Shown in pieces: positions 34,344 through 42,864 of a stretch of 64,000 bases of DNA. Location of the stretch: the NCBI RefSeq assembly GCF_947496485.1, contig NZ_CANMCZ010000001.1, positions 491,596 to 555,595 of the forward strand, given 5' to 3'. Source of the DNA: an uncultured Winogradskyella sp. GTDB lineage: Bacteria; Bacteroidota; Bacteroidia; Flavobacteriales; Flavobacteriaceae. Numbering within the stretch: the first letter of the stretch is position 1; every line of letters starts with the position of its first letter. The position numbers and the translations under genes were made by a program. Below the pieces are notes generated by a model that was not told where the DNA came from, made no database searches, and saw only the letters and a list, made by a program, of their open reading frames with translations.

Positions 34344-35615
34344 TTGTCCAATTATAAACTTGGTCTTAATTACGCTAAACAACAAGACGAATTAGACGAA
34401 TTATCTAGCTATAGAAAACAGTTTCATATTCCAAAAGATAAATACGGAAATGAACTAATTTATCTCTGTGGAAATTCATTGGGCTTACAACCAAAATCTA
34501 CAAAAGCATATATAAATCAAGAGTTAGAAGATTGGGCAAATCTTGGTGTAGAAGGTCATACACATGCTAAAAACCCTTGGCTTCCATATCATGAGTTTTT
34601 AACTGAAGCTTCTGCAAAACTGGTTGGAGCAAAACCCATTGAAGTTGTTACTATGAATTCGTTAACAGCGAATCTTCATTTTATGATGGCGTCGTTCTAT
34701 CAACCGACGAAAGAACGTTATAAAATTCTTATTGAAAGTGATGCTTTTCCATCAGATAAATATGCTGTAGAATCCCAATTACGACATCACGGTTTTGATG
34801 ATAAAGAAAGTCTTATTCTCTGGTCACCTAGAGAAGGAGAAGAATTATTAAACTATCAGGATTTAGAAGACATTCTTAAAGCACATGGCAGTGAGATTGC
34901 GTTAATAATGATTGGTGGTGTGAATTACTACACAGGTCAGTTTTTCGATTTAAAACGCATTACCAAACTAGGGCATAGCCTCGGTTGTATGGTTGGTTTC
35001 GATTGTGCCCATGGAGCAGGAAATGTAGATTTAGATTTACATAACTCAGGTGCTGACTTTGCAGTTTGGTGTACGTACAAATACATGAATTCTGGTCCTG
35101 GAAGTTTGTCTGGTTGTTTTGTCCATGAGCGACATGCTTATGATAAAGATCTAAATCGATTTACAGGTTGGTGGAGTCATAATAAAGAAACACGTTTTAA
35201 TATGCGTCATGAGTTTGATGTGTTACCAGGAGCCGAAGGTTGGCAACTCAGTAATCCACCTATTTTATCCATGGCTGCAATTAAAGCCTCTTTAGATATG
35301 TTTAATGAAGTTGGCATGGATAAGCTTCTTAAAAAGTCGAAAAAACTAACAGGCTACTTTGAGTTTCTATTAAAAGCACTTGGTGAAGACGTTATTAGAA
35401 TTATCACACCAGAAAATCCTGAAGAGCGTGGATGCCAATTATCTATACAAGTATTAAACGCAGATAAATCATTACATAATCAATTAATGGAAGCTGGTGT
35501 GATAAGTGATTGGAGAGAACCCGATGTTATTAGATGTGCACCTGTACCACTATATAATTCATTTGAAGATGTCTATCAAATGGTTGAAAAAATGAAAGCG
35601 ATTTTAGATGAGTAA
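34344..35615 (+). CDS. kynU: Kynureninase
   Basis: KynU is a PLP enzyme that cleaves kynurenine or 3-hydroxykynurenine to anthranilate or 3-hydroxyanthranilate plus alanine. The 423-residue protein has IYLCGNSLGLQPKST near 39, SDAFPSDKYAVESQL near 132, the PLP-phosphate segment GFDCAHGAGN near 218 and the PLP lysine Lys246 in WCTYKYMNSGPGS. FTGWWSHN and the C-terminal DWREPDVIRCAPVPLYN are family marks. It starts at TTG 34344, matching the family N-terminus (LGLNYAKQQD). It overlaps kmo by 8 bases. Confidence 0.95.
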   Translation: MSNYKLGLNYAKQQDELDELSSYRKQFHIPKDKYGNELIYLCGNSLGLQPKSTKAYINQELEDWANLGVEGHTHAKNPWLPYHEFLTEASAKLVGAKPIEVVTMNSLTANLHFMMASFYQPTKERYKILIESDAFPSDKYAVESQLRHHGFDDKESLILWSPREGEELLNYQDLEDILKAHGSEIALIMIGGVNYYTGQFFDLKRITKLGHSLGCMVGFDCAHGAGNVDLDLHNSGADFAVWCTYKYMNSGPGSLSGCFVHERHAYDKDLNRFTGWWSHNKETRFNMRHEFDVLPGAEGWQLSNPPILSMAAIKASLDMFNEVGMDKLLKKSKKLTGYFEFLLKALGEDVIRIITPENPEERGCQLSIQVLNADKSLHNQLMEAGVISDWREPDVIRCAPVPLYNSFEDVYQMVEKMKAILDE

Positions 35616-37008
35616 TAAACAACAAAACATATTAATTATAGGAGCAGGTCTCTGCGGAAGTTTACTAGCCTTAAGACTAGGACAACGAGGCTACAACGTA
35701 ACCGTTTATGAAATGCGTCCAGATTTGCGGCGTACAGATATTTCTGCTGGTCGTTCAATTAACTTAGCATTTTCAGATCGCGGTAATAAAGCCATGAAGA
35801 TGGTTGGCATTGAAGATAAAGTCAAAGCGCTCTGTATTCCTATGAATGGAAGAATGCTTCATGACAAAGAAGGAAATACATTTTTATCAAATTATAGTGG
35901 TCGCGAACACGAATATATTAACTCAATATCTAGAGGAGGCTTAAATGCTCTGCTTTTAGACGAAGCCGAAAAACACAAAAATGTAAAGATTCATTTCAAT
36001 AAAAAATGTTTATCTGTAGATTTTGAAAAAACAACAGCGCTGTTTCAAGATTATAATACAAAAGACGAATTTATTGAAGATGCTGATTGCATCATTGCAA
36101 CCGATGGAGCAGGTTCTGCATTACGTCAAAGTTACTTTTTAGAACGTAAGTTCTTATTTAGTTTTTCACAACATTGGCTAACACATGGTTACAAAGAGTT
36201 AAGTATTCTCCCAGCAGATGATGGAGGTTATAAAACATACAAAAATGCATTACATATTTGGCCTAGAGGAGACTTTATGGTTATCGCATTACCAAATTTA
36301 GATGGTAGTTTTACAGTTACACTATTTTTAAGTTATGACGAAGGCGAATACAATTTTAATAATCTTACCACTCCAGAAATCGTAACTGAATTTTTTGAAA
36401 AAGAGTTCCCAGATACTTTAGAATTAATGCCAAACCTTGTTGAAGATTTCTTCGAGAATCCAACTGCACCTTTAGGAACCGTTAAATGTTCACCTTGGAA
36501 TTATAAAGGAAATACGTTATTAATGGGAGATTCTGCTCATGCTATTGTTCCTTTTTATGGACAAGGGATGAATGCTTCTTTTGAAGACGTAGTAGAGTTT
36601 GATACTATTTTAGACAAATATGAAGGTAATTGGGAAACCGTCTTTTCGGAATACGATAAAGTAAGAAAGAAAGATACTGATGCCATTGCCGATTTAGCTA
36701 TTGACAATTTTCATGAAATGAAAGACCATGTTGGTCAGGCAATATTTCAAGAGAAACGAAAAATAGAAATGGCTCTCGAAAAAGAATTCCCAGAAGACTA
36801 TTCTTCAAAATATAGTTTGGTTACCTTTAATGAGCATATTGGTTATAGAGAAGCCATGCTTAGAGGAAGAGCACAAGACAAAGCGATTTTAAATATGTTA
36901 TCAGATGGAGTGATTTCTACAGATGATGACATAAAAGATATTTTAGACAAAGTAAAAATGGAAACTGAAGCGATTTTAGAAGATGATAAAATTGCTGGAT
37001 TACATTAA
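35608..37008 (+). CDS. kmo: Kynurenine 3-monooxygenase
   Basis: Kmo is a flavoprotein hydroxylase that converts kynurenine to 3-hydroxykynurenine with NADPH and O2. The 466-residue protein begins with the FAD dinucleotide fold ILIIGAGLCGSLLALRLGQRG and has YEMRPDLRR, RSINLAFSDRG, the DG motif region DCIIATDGAGSALR and the second FAD motif LLMGDSAHAIVPFYGQGMNA. A C-terminal membrane anchor as in the eukaryotic enzyme is not present. Its start lies inside the last codons of kynU and a RidA gene follows 6 bases later. Confidence 0.96.
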   Translation: MSNKQQNILIIGAGLCGSLLALRLGQRGYNVTVYEMRPDLRRTDISAGRSINLAFSDRGNKAMKMVGIEDKVKALCIPMNGRMLHDKEGNTFLSNYSGREHEYINSISRGGLNALLLDEAEKHKNVKIHFNKKCLSVDFEKTTALFQDYNTKDEFIEDADCIIATDGAGSALRQSYFLERKFLFSFSQHWLTHGYKELSILPADDGGYKTYKNALHIWPRGDFMVIALPNLDGSFTVTLFLSYDEGEYNFNNLTTPEIVTEFFEKEFPDTLELMPNLVEDFFENPTAPLGTVKCSPWNYKGNTLLMGDSAHAIVPFYGQGMNASFEDVVEFDTILDKYEGNWETVFSEYDKVRKKDTDAIADLAIDNFHEMKDHVGQAIFQEKRKIEMALEKEFPEDYSSKYSLVTFNEHIGYREAMLRGRAQDKAILNMLSDGVISTDDDIKDILDKVKMETEAILEDDKIAGLH

Positions 37009-37014
37009 GATATT

Positions 37015-37419
37015 ATGAGTGATAAAATAGTTACACCAAGAGGAGCCTATCCACATGTGAAACAAGTAGGAGATTTTATTTTCGTCTCTGGTACAAGTTC
37101 TAGACGACCAGACAATACTATTGCAGGAGTTGATATTATTGACGAGATGGGCACAAAAAAGCTTAACGCTTATACCCAAACCCAAGAAGTTTTAAAAAAC
37201 ATCGATGGTAATCTAGCCAAAGTTGGAGCGTCTTTAAAAGATGTAGTAGATGTCACTTCGTTTTTAGTAAATATGAATGACTTTGCCGATTACAATAGAG
37301 CCTATGCAGAATTTTTTGATAAAGAAACAGGACCAACCAGAACCACAGTTGCTGTTCATCAATTACCACATCCAGATTTGGTGATAGAAATAAAAGTGAT
37401 GGCATATAAGAAATCGTAA
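37015..37419 (+). CDS. RidA family protein, probable 2-aminomuconate deaminase
   Basis: A 134-residue RidA/YjgF/UK114 protein. Family features are [25 protein letters not shown] at 7-31, a QTQEVLKNI segment and [22 protein letters not shown] with the conserved Arg that binds the carboxylate. Known 2-aminomuconate deaminases of bacterial nitrobenzoate and tryptophan pathways belong to this family, and the gene sits directly after kmo in a cluster encoding the upstream steps. The specific role is inferred from that context; a general enamine deaminase activity is the alternative. Confidence 0.82.
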   Translation: MSDKIVTPRGAYPHVKQVGDFIFVSGTSSRRPDNTIAGVDIIDEMGTKKLNAYTQTQEVLKNIDGNLAKVGASLKDVVDVTSFLVNMNDFADYNRAYAEFFDKETGPTRTTVAVHQLPHPDLVIEIKVMAYKKS

Positions 37420-37422
37420 TTG

Positions 37423-37448
37423 CCATTCCTGCGAAAGTAGGAATCTTA
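37423..37448. repeat. Short palindromic intergenic repeat (copy A)
   Basis: An 8-bp stem (37425-37432 with 37437-37444, one G-T pair) closed by a GAAA tetraloop, starting with ATTCCTGC and ending in GGAATCTT. It lies 4 bases after the ridA stop. Related copies lie at 41577 and 41948. Confidence 0.65.
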
Positions 37449-37529
37449 TCGTGTTTCAAATTGCTTTGTAACATATCACTATATTTAAACACCAATAGTT
37501 AACCAACCTCAACTACAACCATCAACCTA

Positions 37530-37555
37530 ATTTACTTTCAACCAAGAAAGTAAAT
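37530..37555 (+). promoter_or_regulatory. Hairpin covering the start codon of the first DUF6090 gene
   Basis: A perfect 10-bp stem (37530-37539 with 37546-37555) with a 6-base loop. The right arm includes the first two bases of the ATG at 37554-37556. In mRNA it could hide the start and limit translation. No T-tract follows, so it is not a usual terminator. Confidence 0.5.
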
Positions 37556-38600
37556 GATAAAATTTTTTCGACGTATTCGTAAACGTCTTCTTACTGAAAA
37601 CAAATTCAGTAAGTACCTACTCTATGCCATTGGCGAAATTATCCTTGTGGTTATTGGAATATTGATTGCGTTACAGTTTAACAATCGCAATGAGCAACGT
37701 AAAAATTTAGAACTTATTAGCGAAACCCTAATTACGCTAGAAGACGACCTCTTGTATAATTTTGATAATGCCAGTTTTACCCTTAATTTTTATAAAACGC
37801 AAGACAAAATCTGCAAACAAGTACTTTTTGATGGGTTAACGCTAAACGACTACAGAAGCAATGATTTAATTGGTATCGTTACTGCAAATTGGGAAATCAC
37901 TACACCAAAAACTGAAAACATATCTGTTGTTTTGGATAACGAAAAATCAGCTGACAAAAAGCTTCGTCCTATCATAAATGCAGTAAAAAGATTCGTTCAT
38001 AGAAAAGACCTGATGGATCAGCAATGGAACGTTCTTTATAATAATATTCAGGAAAATATAGAAACACTAACCAAAAAGGTATCCTTAGTTAGACTAGACA
38101 GTACCTCTAAAGAAGAGCGATTTCAATACATGTTAACAAATAAGGATTATAAAAAAACAGTTGAACTGTACTGGATTAATATTCAAAATTATTATGATCA
38201 ACTTTCAAGATTCAGAGCAAGCAACATGGCATTGTTAAGCACCATTAAAATGGTACAAGAAAATTATGATAAAGCAGCGTTAGAAACCCTATATAAAAGT
38301 AAAGGCATGAGCGCTTTTATACCAACAGATTGCAAACAACACCAAGCAAGTAAAAATGACGAGCTGCGATTTAGTTATTTAATAGGCAATTTAAGCACCA
38401 AAGACATTAAGCTCAATATGATAAATGACGGTAAAATTGGTGGCTCATATCTACTAAAACCCAACGAATTTAGAGTGTCGAGACCAGAATTTGCAGGTTT
38501 AGGTGGAGATTACACCGTTATTGCAGAACAAATAGATACTGATGGTAATTGCTTACAGAAATTTATCGCTGTTAACAAAGGCTATTTACTAATTGAATAA
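37554..38600 (+). CDS. DUF6090-type membrane protein (copy 1, long)
   Basis: A 348-residue protein with the DUF6090 N-terminus: basic start MIKFFRRIRKRLL, then one membrane helix YAIGEIILVVIGILIALQ (about 25-42). The rest is predicted to lie outside the cytoplasm and is mostly helical, with a beta-rich tail (about 265-348) absent in its two shorter neighbours. The usual NNWNE after the helix is NNRNE here. Function of the family is unknown. It is the first of three paralogues inserted between ridA and the aldehyde dehydrogenase of the kynurenine cluster. Confidence 0.82.
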   Translation: MIKFFRRIRKRLLTENKFSKYLLYAIGEIILVVIGILIALQFNNRNEQRKNLELISETLITLEDDLLYNFDNASFTLNFYKTQDKICKQVLFDGLTLNDYRSNDLIGIVTANWEITTPKTENISVVLDNEKSADKKLRPIINAVKRFVHRKDLMDQQWNVLYNNIQENIETLTKKVSLVRLDSTSKEERFQYMLTNKDYKKTVELYWINIQNYYDQLSRFRASNMALLSTIKMVQENYDKAALETLYKSKGMSAFIPTDCKQHQASKNDELRFSYLIGNLSTKDIKLNMINDGKIGGSYLLKPNEFRVSRPEFAGLGGDYTVIAEQIDTDGNCLQKFIAVNKGYLLIE

Positions 38601-38605
38601 AACCA

Positions 38606-39346
38606 ATGATTAAATTCTTCCGAAAAATCCGTCAAAACCTACTCATGGAAAACAAAACAGGCAAATACTTCAAATACGCCATTGGCGAAATTATCCTTGT
38701 GGTTATTGGGATTCTCATAGCATTACAGATTAATAATTGGAATGAAACACGATTAGAAGGTATACAAGAAAAAATCACGCTTGCAAACCTTAATGAAGAG
38801 TTTCAAGACAATTTAAAAGACTTAGACTCAATAAATCTAGATCTGTTGAAAGTGACGAATAAGATGGAACTTATTTTTTCAATGTTTAAAGAAGAAAACA
38901 GTACTGATAATATTAAAAGTTTAGATAGTATAATAGGTAGCATTTTAACGAGTCCAACTTGGAAACCTAGCGAGTTTGTTTTAAATGATCTTAAAAGCTC
39001 TGGTGGATTATCCAAATTAAAAAGTAACAGACTAAAAAAACTATTATTCAAATGGACACGTTTTTTTAATCAAATGAAAGAGACAGAAGAGCAAATGGAG
39101 AATACAAGTAAGGATCTTATAAAATTTATAAAAGCTAATGGATCGCTAAGAAATATTGACGCTACAGCAGAAACTTTTAACTATAAGCCATCTCAATTAC
39201 CAATTAGCAATCTAGGCTTGCTGCAAAATCCAGAATTTGAAAACCATATTGACGACAAATTATTTGTGCTACATGAGGCGAAAGCACAGTTTGAAATATC
39301 AAAACAATTAATATCTCAAATACTAGAAGAAACTTCTGCTGAATGA
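38606..39346 (+). CDS. DUF6090 family protein (copy 2)
   Basis: A 246-residue paralogue: MIKFFRKIRQNLLMENK, helix YAIGEIILVVIGILIALQ, NNWNE, then a helical region to the end. A conserved feature with copy 3 is WKPSEFVLNDLKSSGGLSKLKSNRLKKLLFKW (read here in parts near residues 113-144). It starts 5 bases after copy 1 and overlaps copy 3 by 4 bases (ATGA), so the three are translated as one unit. The function is unknown. Confidence 0.82.
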   Translation: MIKFFRKIRQNLLMENKTGKYFKYAIGEIILVVIGILIALQINNWNETRLEGIQEKITLANLNEEFQDNLKDLDSINLDLLKVTNKMELIFSMFKEENSTDNIKSLDSIIGSILTSPTWKPSEFVLNDLKSSGGLSKLKSNRLKKLLFKWTRFFNQMKETEEQMENTSKDLIKFIKANGSLRNIDATAETFNYKPSQLPISNLGLLQNPEFENHIDDKLFVLHEAKAQFEISKQLISQILEETSAE

Positions 39347-40089
39347 CTATGATAAAATTCTTTAGACATATACGCCAAAACTTACTTATGGAGAATAAAA
39401 CAGGTAAATACTTCAAATACGCTATTGGCGAAATCATACTTGTTGTGATTGGTATTCTCATTGCACTTCAGATTAATAATTGGAATGAAAACAGAAAGGA
39501 AAGCTTAGAAGAAAGTTCTATACTACAGAACCTCTATGATGAGTTTTCTGAAAACAAGAAATTATTTGAAAAAAATATGTCCGCAACAAAAATTGCAAAA
39601 CAAACAGGATATACCATAATGAATCTTATAGGAAAACCAGAGGAGGAATTAAAAACCAAAAATATAGATAGTTTATTATATATGGTTCTCGAACCTGGTG
39701 AGTTTCGACCAAGTGAAAACACGATTAATGACCTTATACAATCTGGTAGATTAAGATTATTGAAAAATAAGAAACTTAAAACATTACTCTACAATTGGCA
39801 AAGCGAACTCAAAGACGTACACGTTGCTTTTGAACGTGCGGAATTAAAAATAGACAATGAATTAATACCATATCTGTCACAACATTATGCATTAAAAGAC
39901 ATAGATAAATATGGAGCATTAAATTGGAAAGAAAACACAAACCTTAAAATAGATAAGTATGCCATTTTTAATGATATTGAGTTTGAAAACATTACTGACG
40001 ATTACCTTTACAGAGTTGTGGCAGCTAAGAAAAGTCTAGAACGAATAGGAAAGACTATAGATACCATTTTAGAAGAGACGAATGATTAA
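39343..40089 (+). CDS. DUF6090 family protein (copy 3)
   Basis: A 248-residue paralogue with the same N-terminal helix and NNWNE motif. The segment FRPSENTINDLIQSGRLRLL matches the corresponding part of copy 2. The ATG at 39343 overlaps the preceding stop codon (ATGA); the ATG at 39349 would give the exact family start MIKFFR and is equally likely. The function is unknown, and codon use looks like that of the neighbours. Confidence 0.8.
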   Translation: MTMIKFFRHIRQNLLMENKTGKYFKYAIGEIILVVIGILIALQINNWNENRKESLEESSILQNLYDEFSENKKLFEKNMSATKIAKQTGYTIMNLIGKPEEELKTKNIDSLLYMVLEPGEFRPSENTINDLIQSGRLRLLKNKKLKTLLYNWQSELKDVHVAFERAELKIDNELIPYLSQHYALKDIDKYGALNWKENTNLKIDKYAIFNDIEFENITDDYLYRVVAAKKSLERIGKTIDTILEETND

Positions 40090-40132
40090 GTTCTTAATAA
40101 GTAATATGCCAATAAATCTTTAAATTGCAGTA

Positions 40133-41572
40133 ATGAATATTTTAAACTTCATCAACGGAAAATTTGTAAATCCAATCAATAATGAATGGCTAGAAAACTA
40201 TAACCCATCGAGTGGTGAGGTTTATAGCCAAATACCGAACTCATCCAAAGAAGATGTTGAAGAAGCTTATAAAAGTGCCAAATCTGCCTTTATGCAGTGG
40301 TCACAAACTACTTTTGAAGAACGAAGTCGTATTTTAATTAATATTTCAGAATTACTAGAAACCAACTTACAACAGTTTGCAGAGGCTGAAAGTCTAGATA
40401 ATGGAAAACCAATTAGTTTAGCTAAATCTGTTGATATCCCAAGAGCTGCGAGTAACTTTAGATTCTTTGGCAATGCTATTACGCAGTTTGCTAGTGAAAG
40501 CCATGAATCTGTTGGGCAAAATGCTATAAACTATACTTTAAGACAACCGATTGGAGTTGTAGGCTGTATTTCACCATGGAACCTTCCACTCTATTTATTT
40601 ACATGGAAAATTGCACCAGCGCTTGCTGCAGGTAATTGTGTTGTAGCTAAGCCAAGCGAAGTCACACCAATGACCGCTTTTCTTTTAGGAGAAATATGCA
40701 TTGAAGCGGGTTTACCTAAAGGTGTTTTAAATATTGTTCATGGCTTAGGCACCACAACTGGTCAAGCCATAATTGAACATCCAGATATTAAAGCTATTTC
40801 TTTTACAGGTGGCACAGGAACAGGCGCACATATTGCCAAAGTTGCAGCACCAATGTTTAAAAAACTATCTTTAGAGTTAGGTGGTAAAAACCCAAATATC
40901 ATCTTTGCAGACTGTGATTATGAGGATATGCTAAATACAACCGTACGTTCGTCATTCGCCAATCAAGGTCAAATTTGTTTGTGTGGAAGTCGCATTTTTG
41001 TAGAAGCTTCAATCTATGAGAAATTTAAAGCGGACTTTGTAGACAAAGTGAAAGCACTAAAAGTTGGTCATCCTTCAGAAAAAGACACTAATATTGGAGC
41101 ACTAGTCTCTAAACCACACTTGGAAAAAGTAAAAGCCTATATTACAATTGCAAAAGAAGAAAACGGAACTATTTTGTGTGGCGGAAATGAAGTTACTGTT
41201 CAAGGTTATGAAAACGGTTATTACCTAGAGCCAACCGTTATCGAAGTACCCAATGATGAATGCAGAGTGAACCAAGAAGAAATTTTTGGCCCAGTCGTTA
41301 CCATTATGCCTTTTAATACTGAAGACGAAGTCCTTCAAATGGCAAATAAAGTCAAATACGGTTTATCAGCTACATTATGGACAAACGACTTAAAACGCAC
41401 CATGAGACTAAGTAATCAACTTCAAGCTGGTATTGTTTGGGTAAACACTTGGATGATGCGTGATTTACGCACGCCTTTTGGCGGTGTAAAAGCATCTGGT
41501 GTTGGTCGCGAAGGTGGTTTTGAAGCCTTACGTTTTTTCACAGAAGCCAAGAATGTTTGTATAAAGTATTAA
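40133..41572 (+). CDS. Aldehyde dehydrogenase, probable 2-aminomuconate-6-semialdehyde dehydrogenase
   Basis: A 479-residue NAD(P)-dependent aldehyde dehydrogenase. Motifs include ISPWNLPLYLFTWKIAPALAAGN near 144, SFTGGTGTGAHI near 224, the general base Glu in LELGGKNPNI near 249, the nucleophile Cys in NQGQICLCGSRIF near 285 and EEIFGPVVTI near 382. NQGQICLCGSR and the C-terminal FGGVKASGVGREGG are typical of the 2-hydroxymuconate/2-aminomuconate semialdehyde branch (ALDH8-like). With ACMS decarboxylase encoded downstream, it would oxidise 2-aminomuconate semialdehyde to 2-aminomuconate. The exact substrate is inferred from the cluster. Confidence 0.9.
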   Translation: MNILNFINGKFVNPINNEWLENYNPSSGEVYSQIPNSSKEDVEEAYKSAKSAFMQWSQTTFEERSRILINISELLETNLQQFAEAESLDNGKPISLAKSVDIPRAASNFRFFGNAITQFASESHESVGQNAINYTLRQPIGVVGCISPWNLPLYLFTWKIAPALAAGNCVVAKPSEVTPMTAFLLGEICIEAGLPKGVLNIVHGLGTTTGQAIIEHPDIKAISFTGGTGTGAHIAKVAAPMFKKLSLELGGKNPNIIFADCDYEDMLNTTVRSSFANQGQICLCGSRIFVEASIYEKFKADFVDKVKALKVGHPSEKDTNIGALVSKPHLEKVKAYITIAKEENGTILCGGNEVTVQGYENGYYLEPTVIEVPNDECRVNQEEIFGPVVTIMPFNTEDEVLQMANKVKYGLSATLWTNDLKRTMRLSNQLQAGIVWVNTWMMRDLRTPFGGVKASGVGREGGFEALRFFTEAKNVCIKY

Positions 41573-41576
41573 CCAA

Positions 41577-41601
41577 ATTCCTACGGTAGAAGGAATCTCA
41601 T
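41577..41601. repeat. Short palindromic intergenic repeat (copy B)
   Basis: ATTCCT (41577-41582) pairs with AGGAAT (41591-41596), and the copy ends with CTCAT. It resembles copy A in both arms and tail, and lies right after the aldehyde dehydrogenase stop. Confidence 0.5.
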
Positions 41602-41613
41602 AATAAAAAAGAC

Positions 41614-41913
41614 GTGCCAATATTACATATCAATAGAATTTCTGAATACGAAAATAGAGCTAGAAAAATCAAAATAGAGGTTAATGGAAAACTAATAACT
41701 AAAATAAAAAATGGTGAAAATCTCGAACTAGAACTTACACCTGGCAAACATCTTATACAAGCAAAAATTGATTGGTGTTCTTCAAATTTATTAGAAGTAG
41801 AAATGGAAGAGCAGACAGAAACCAATGTTGAATTAAAGAAAGGTGAAGGATCAGCGATTTATAGAATTACTTTTGGATACAAAGAGTATTTAAAATTAAT
41901 ACTAATAGATTAA
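41614..41913 (+). CDS. Hypothetical protein, PEGA-like
   Basis: A 99-residue protein that starts at GTG 41614 and that I do not recognise. It has no signal peptide. Its core, KIEVNGKLITKIKNGENLEL followed by ELTPGKHLIQAKIDW, looks like a small beta-sandwich of PEGA type, which often binds carbohydrate or forms part of a surface protein; that is only a resemblance. The C-terminus is hydrophobic-aromatic (YRITFGYKEYLKLILID). Palindromic repeats lie on both sides (41577 and 41948), and it interrupts the kynurenine cluster. Confidence 0.6.
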   Translation: MPILHINRISEYENRARKIKIEVNGKLITKIKNGENLELELTPGKHLIQAKIDWCSSNLLEVEMEEQTETNVELKKGEGSAIYRITFGYKEYLKLILID

Positions 41914-41946
41914 TTACAAAACATATTATTATAAACCTAAAAACAA

Positions 41947-41966
41947 ATTCCTGCCTTCGCAGGAAA
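41947..41966. repeat. Short palindromic intergenic repeat (copy C)
   Basis: A 7-bp stem (41948-41954 with 41959-41965) with a 4-base loop, ATTCCTGC...GCAGGAAAT. It ends 5 bases before the SDR start codon and so could also affect its translation. Confidence 0.65.
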
Positions 41967-41970
41967 TATT

Positions 41971-42753
41971 ATGAACTTAGAATTAAACAATAAATACGCA
42001 TTAGTTTGCGGAAGTACTGCAGGTATAGGTAAAGCAACAGTGTTAGCATTAGCAGAAGAAGGAGCTGTAATTACTTTAATTGCTCGCAATGAAGACAAGT
42101 TAAAAGCTACTTTAGCAGAATTACCAAAGCATCGTAATCACGATTACATTGTTGCGGATTTTTCTAATTCTACAGAGTTAAAAGAAAAAGTTGAGGACTA
42201 CATTAGTAAACATCATGGCTTTCATATTCTGATTAATAATACTGGAGGACCAGCTGGTGGACCTGTATTTTCTGCTAAAATTGAAGAATTTGAAAACGCA
42301 TTTACCCAACATTTAAAATGCAATCATGTCTTAGCACAAACTGTTGTTCCTTTTATGAAAGACCAAAACTACGGGCGAATAATAAATGTAATTTCAACAT
42401 CTGTTAAACAACCCTTAGATGGCTTAGGCGTTAGTAATACGATTCGTGGAGCTGTCGCTAATTGGAGTAAAACTTTAGCAAATGAACTAGGGCAATTTGG
42501 TATTACCGTAAATAATGTATTACCCGGAGCCACAGGAACTGAGCGTTTAACTGAAATCATAAAAAACAAATCTGCTAAAACTGGTAAATCTGAAGAAGAG
42601 TCTGCCAACGCAATGAAAAATGCTGTACCAGCAAAACGTTTTGCAAAGCCTGAAGAATTAGCTGATGCGATTACATTTTTAGCTAGCGAACGTGCTAGTT
42701 ATATTAATGGAATTAATCTTCCTGTTGATGGTGGTCGTACAAAAAGTTTGTAA
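41971..42753 (+). CDS. SDR family oxidoreductase with altered active site
   Basis: A 260-residue short-chain dehydrogenase/reductase fold. The cofactor site is CGSTAGIGKATV at about 13-24 (TGxxxGxG type) and LINNTGGPAGGP near 88 replaces NNAG. The catalytic Ser region is INVISTSVKQP near 133. The place of the YxxxK pair reads SNTIR (LGVSNTIRGAVANWSK), so both Tyr and Lys are replaced. The C-terminal ITFLASERASYINGINLPVDGG is standard. The altered form recurs in related flavobacterial proteins as far as I know. Its step in kynurenine breakdown is unknown; the cluster position is the only clue. Confidence 0.85.
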   Translation: MNLELNNKYALVCGSTAGIGKATVLALAEEGAVITLIARNEDKLKATLAELPKHRNHDYIVADFSNSTELKEKVEDYISKHHGFHILINNTGGPAGGPVFSAKIEEFENAFTQHLKCNHVLAQTVVPFMKDQNYGRIINVISTSVKQPLDGLGVSNTIRGAVANWSKTLANELGQFGITVNNVLPGATGTERLTEIIKNKSAKTGKSEEESANAMKNAVPAKRFAKPEELADAITFLASERASYINGINLPVDGGRTKSL

Positions 42754-42780
42754 CTTTATACAAACCTACAATTAATCGGT

Positions 42781-42843
42781 TGTCATCCTGAACTTGATTC
42801 AGGATCTCATTAAATTAGATTCCGCATCAAATGCGAAATGACA
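42781..42843. repeat. 63-base palindromic repeat element with TGTCAT/ATGACA ends
   Basis: The element starts with TGTCAT (42781) and ends with ATGACA (42838-42843). Inside are an 8-bp stem (42785-42792/42798-42805) and a second small hairpin (CGCAT...ATGCG). A second copy of the left half, in the opposite orientation, lies at 62881-62907. The ATG at 42838 belongs to the repeat, not to the downstream gene. Confidence 0.7.
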
Positions 42844-42864
42844 AAATTTAAAAAGTATCATATC

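Noticed and set aside
42838..42864. Longer 3-hydroxyanthranilate dioxygenase from ATG 42838
   Set aside because: The ATG is part of the ATGACA end of a palindromic repeat, and the start at 42865 restores the family residue numbering (His51, Glu57, His95).
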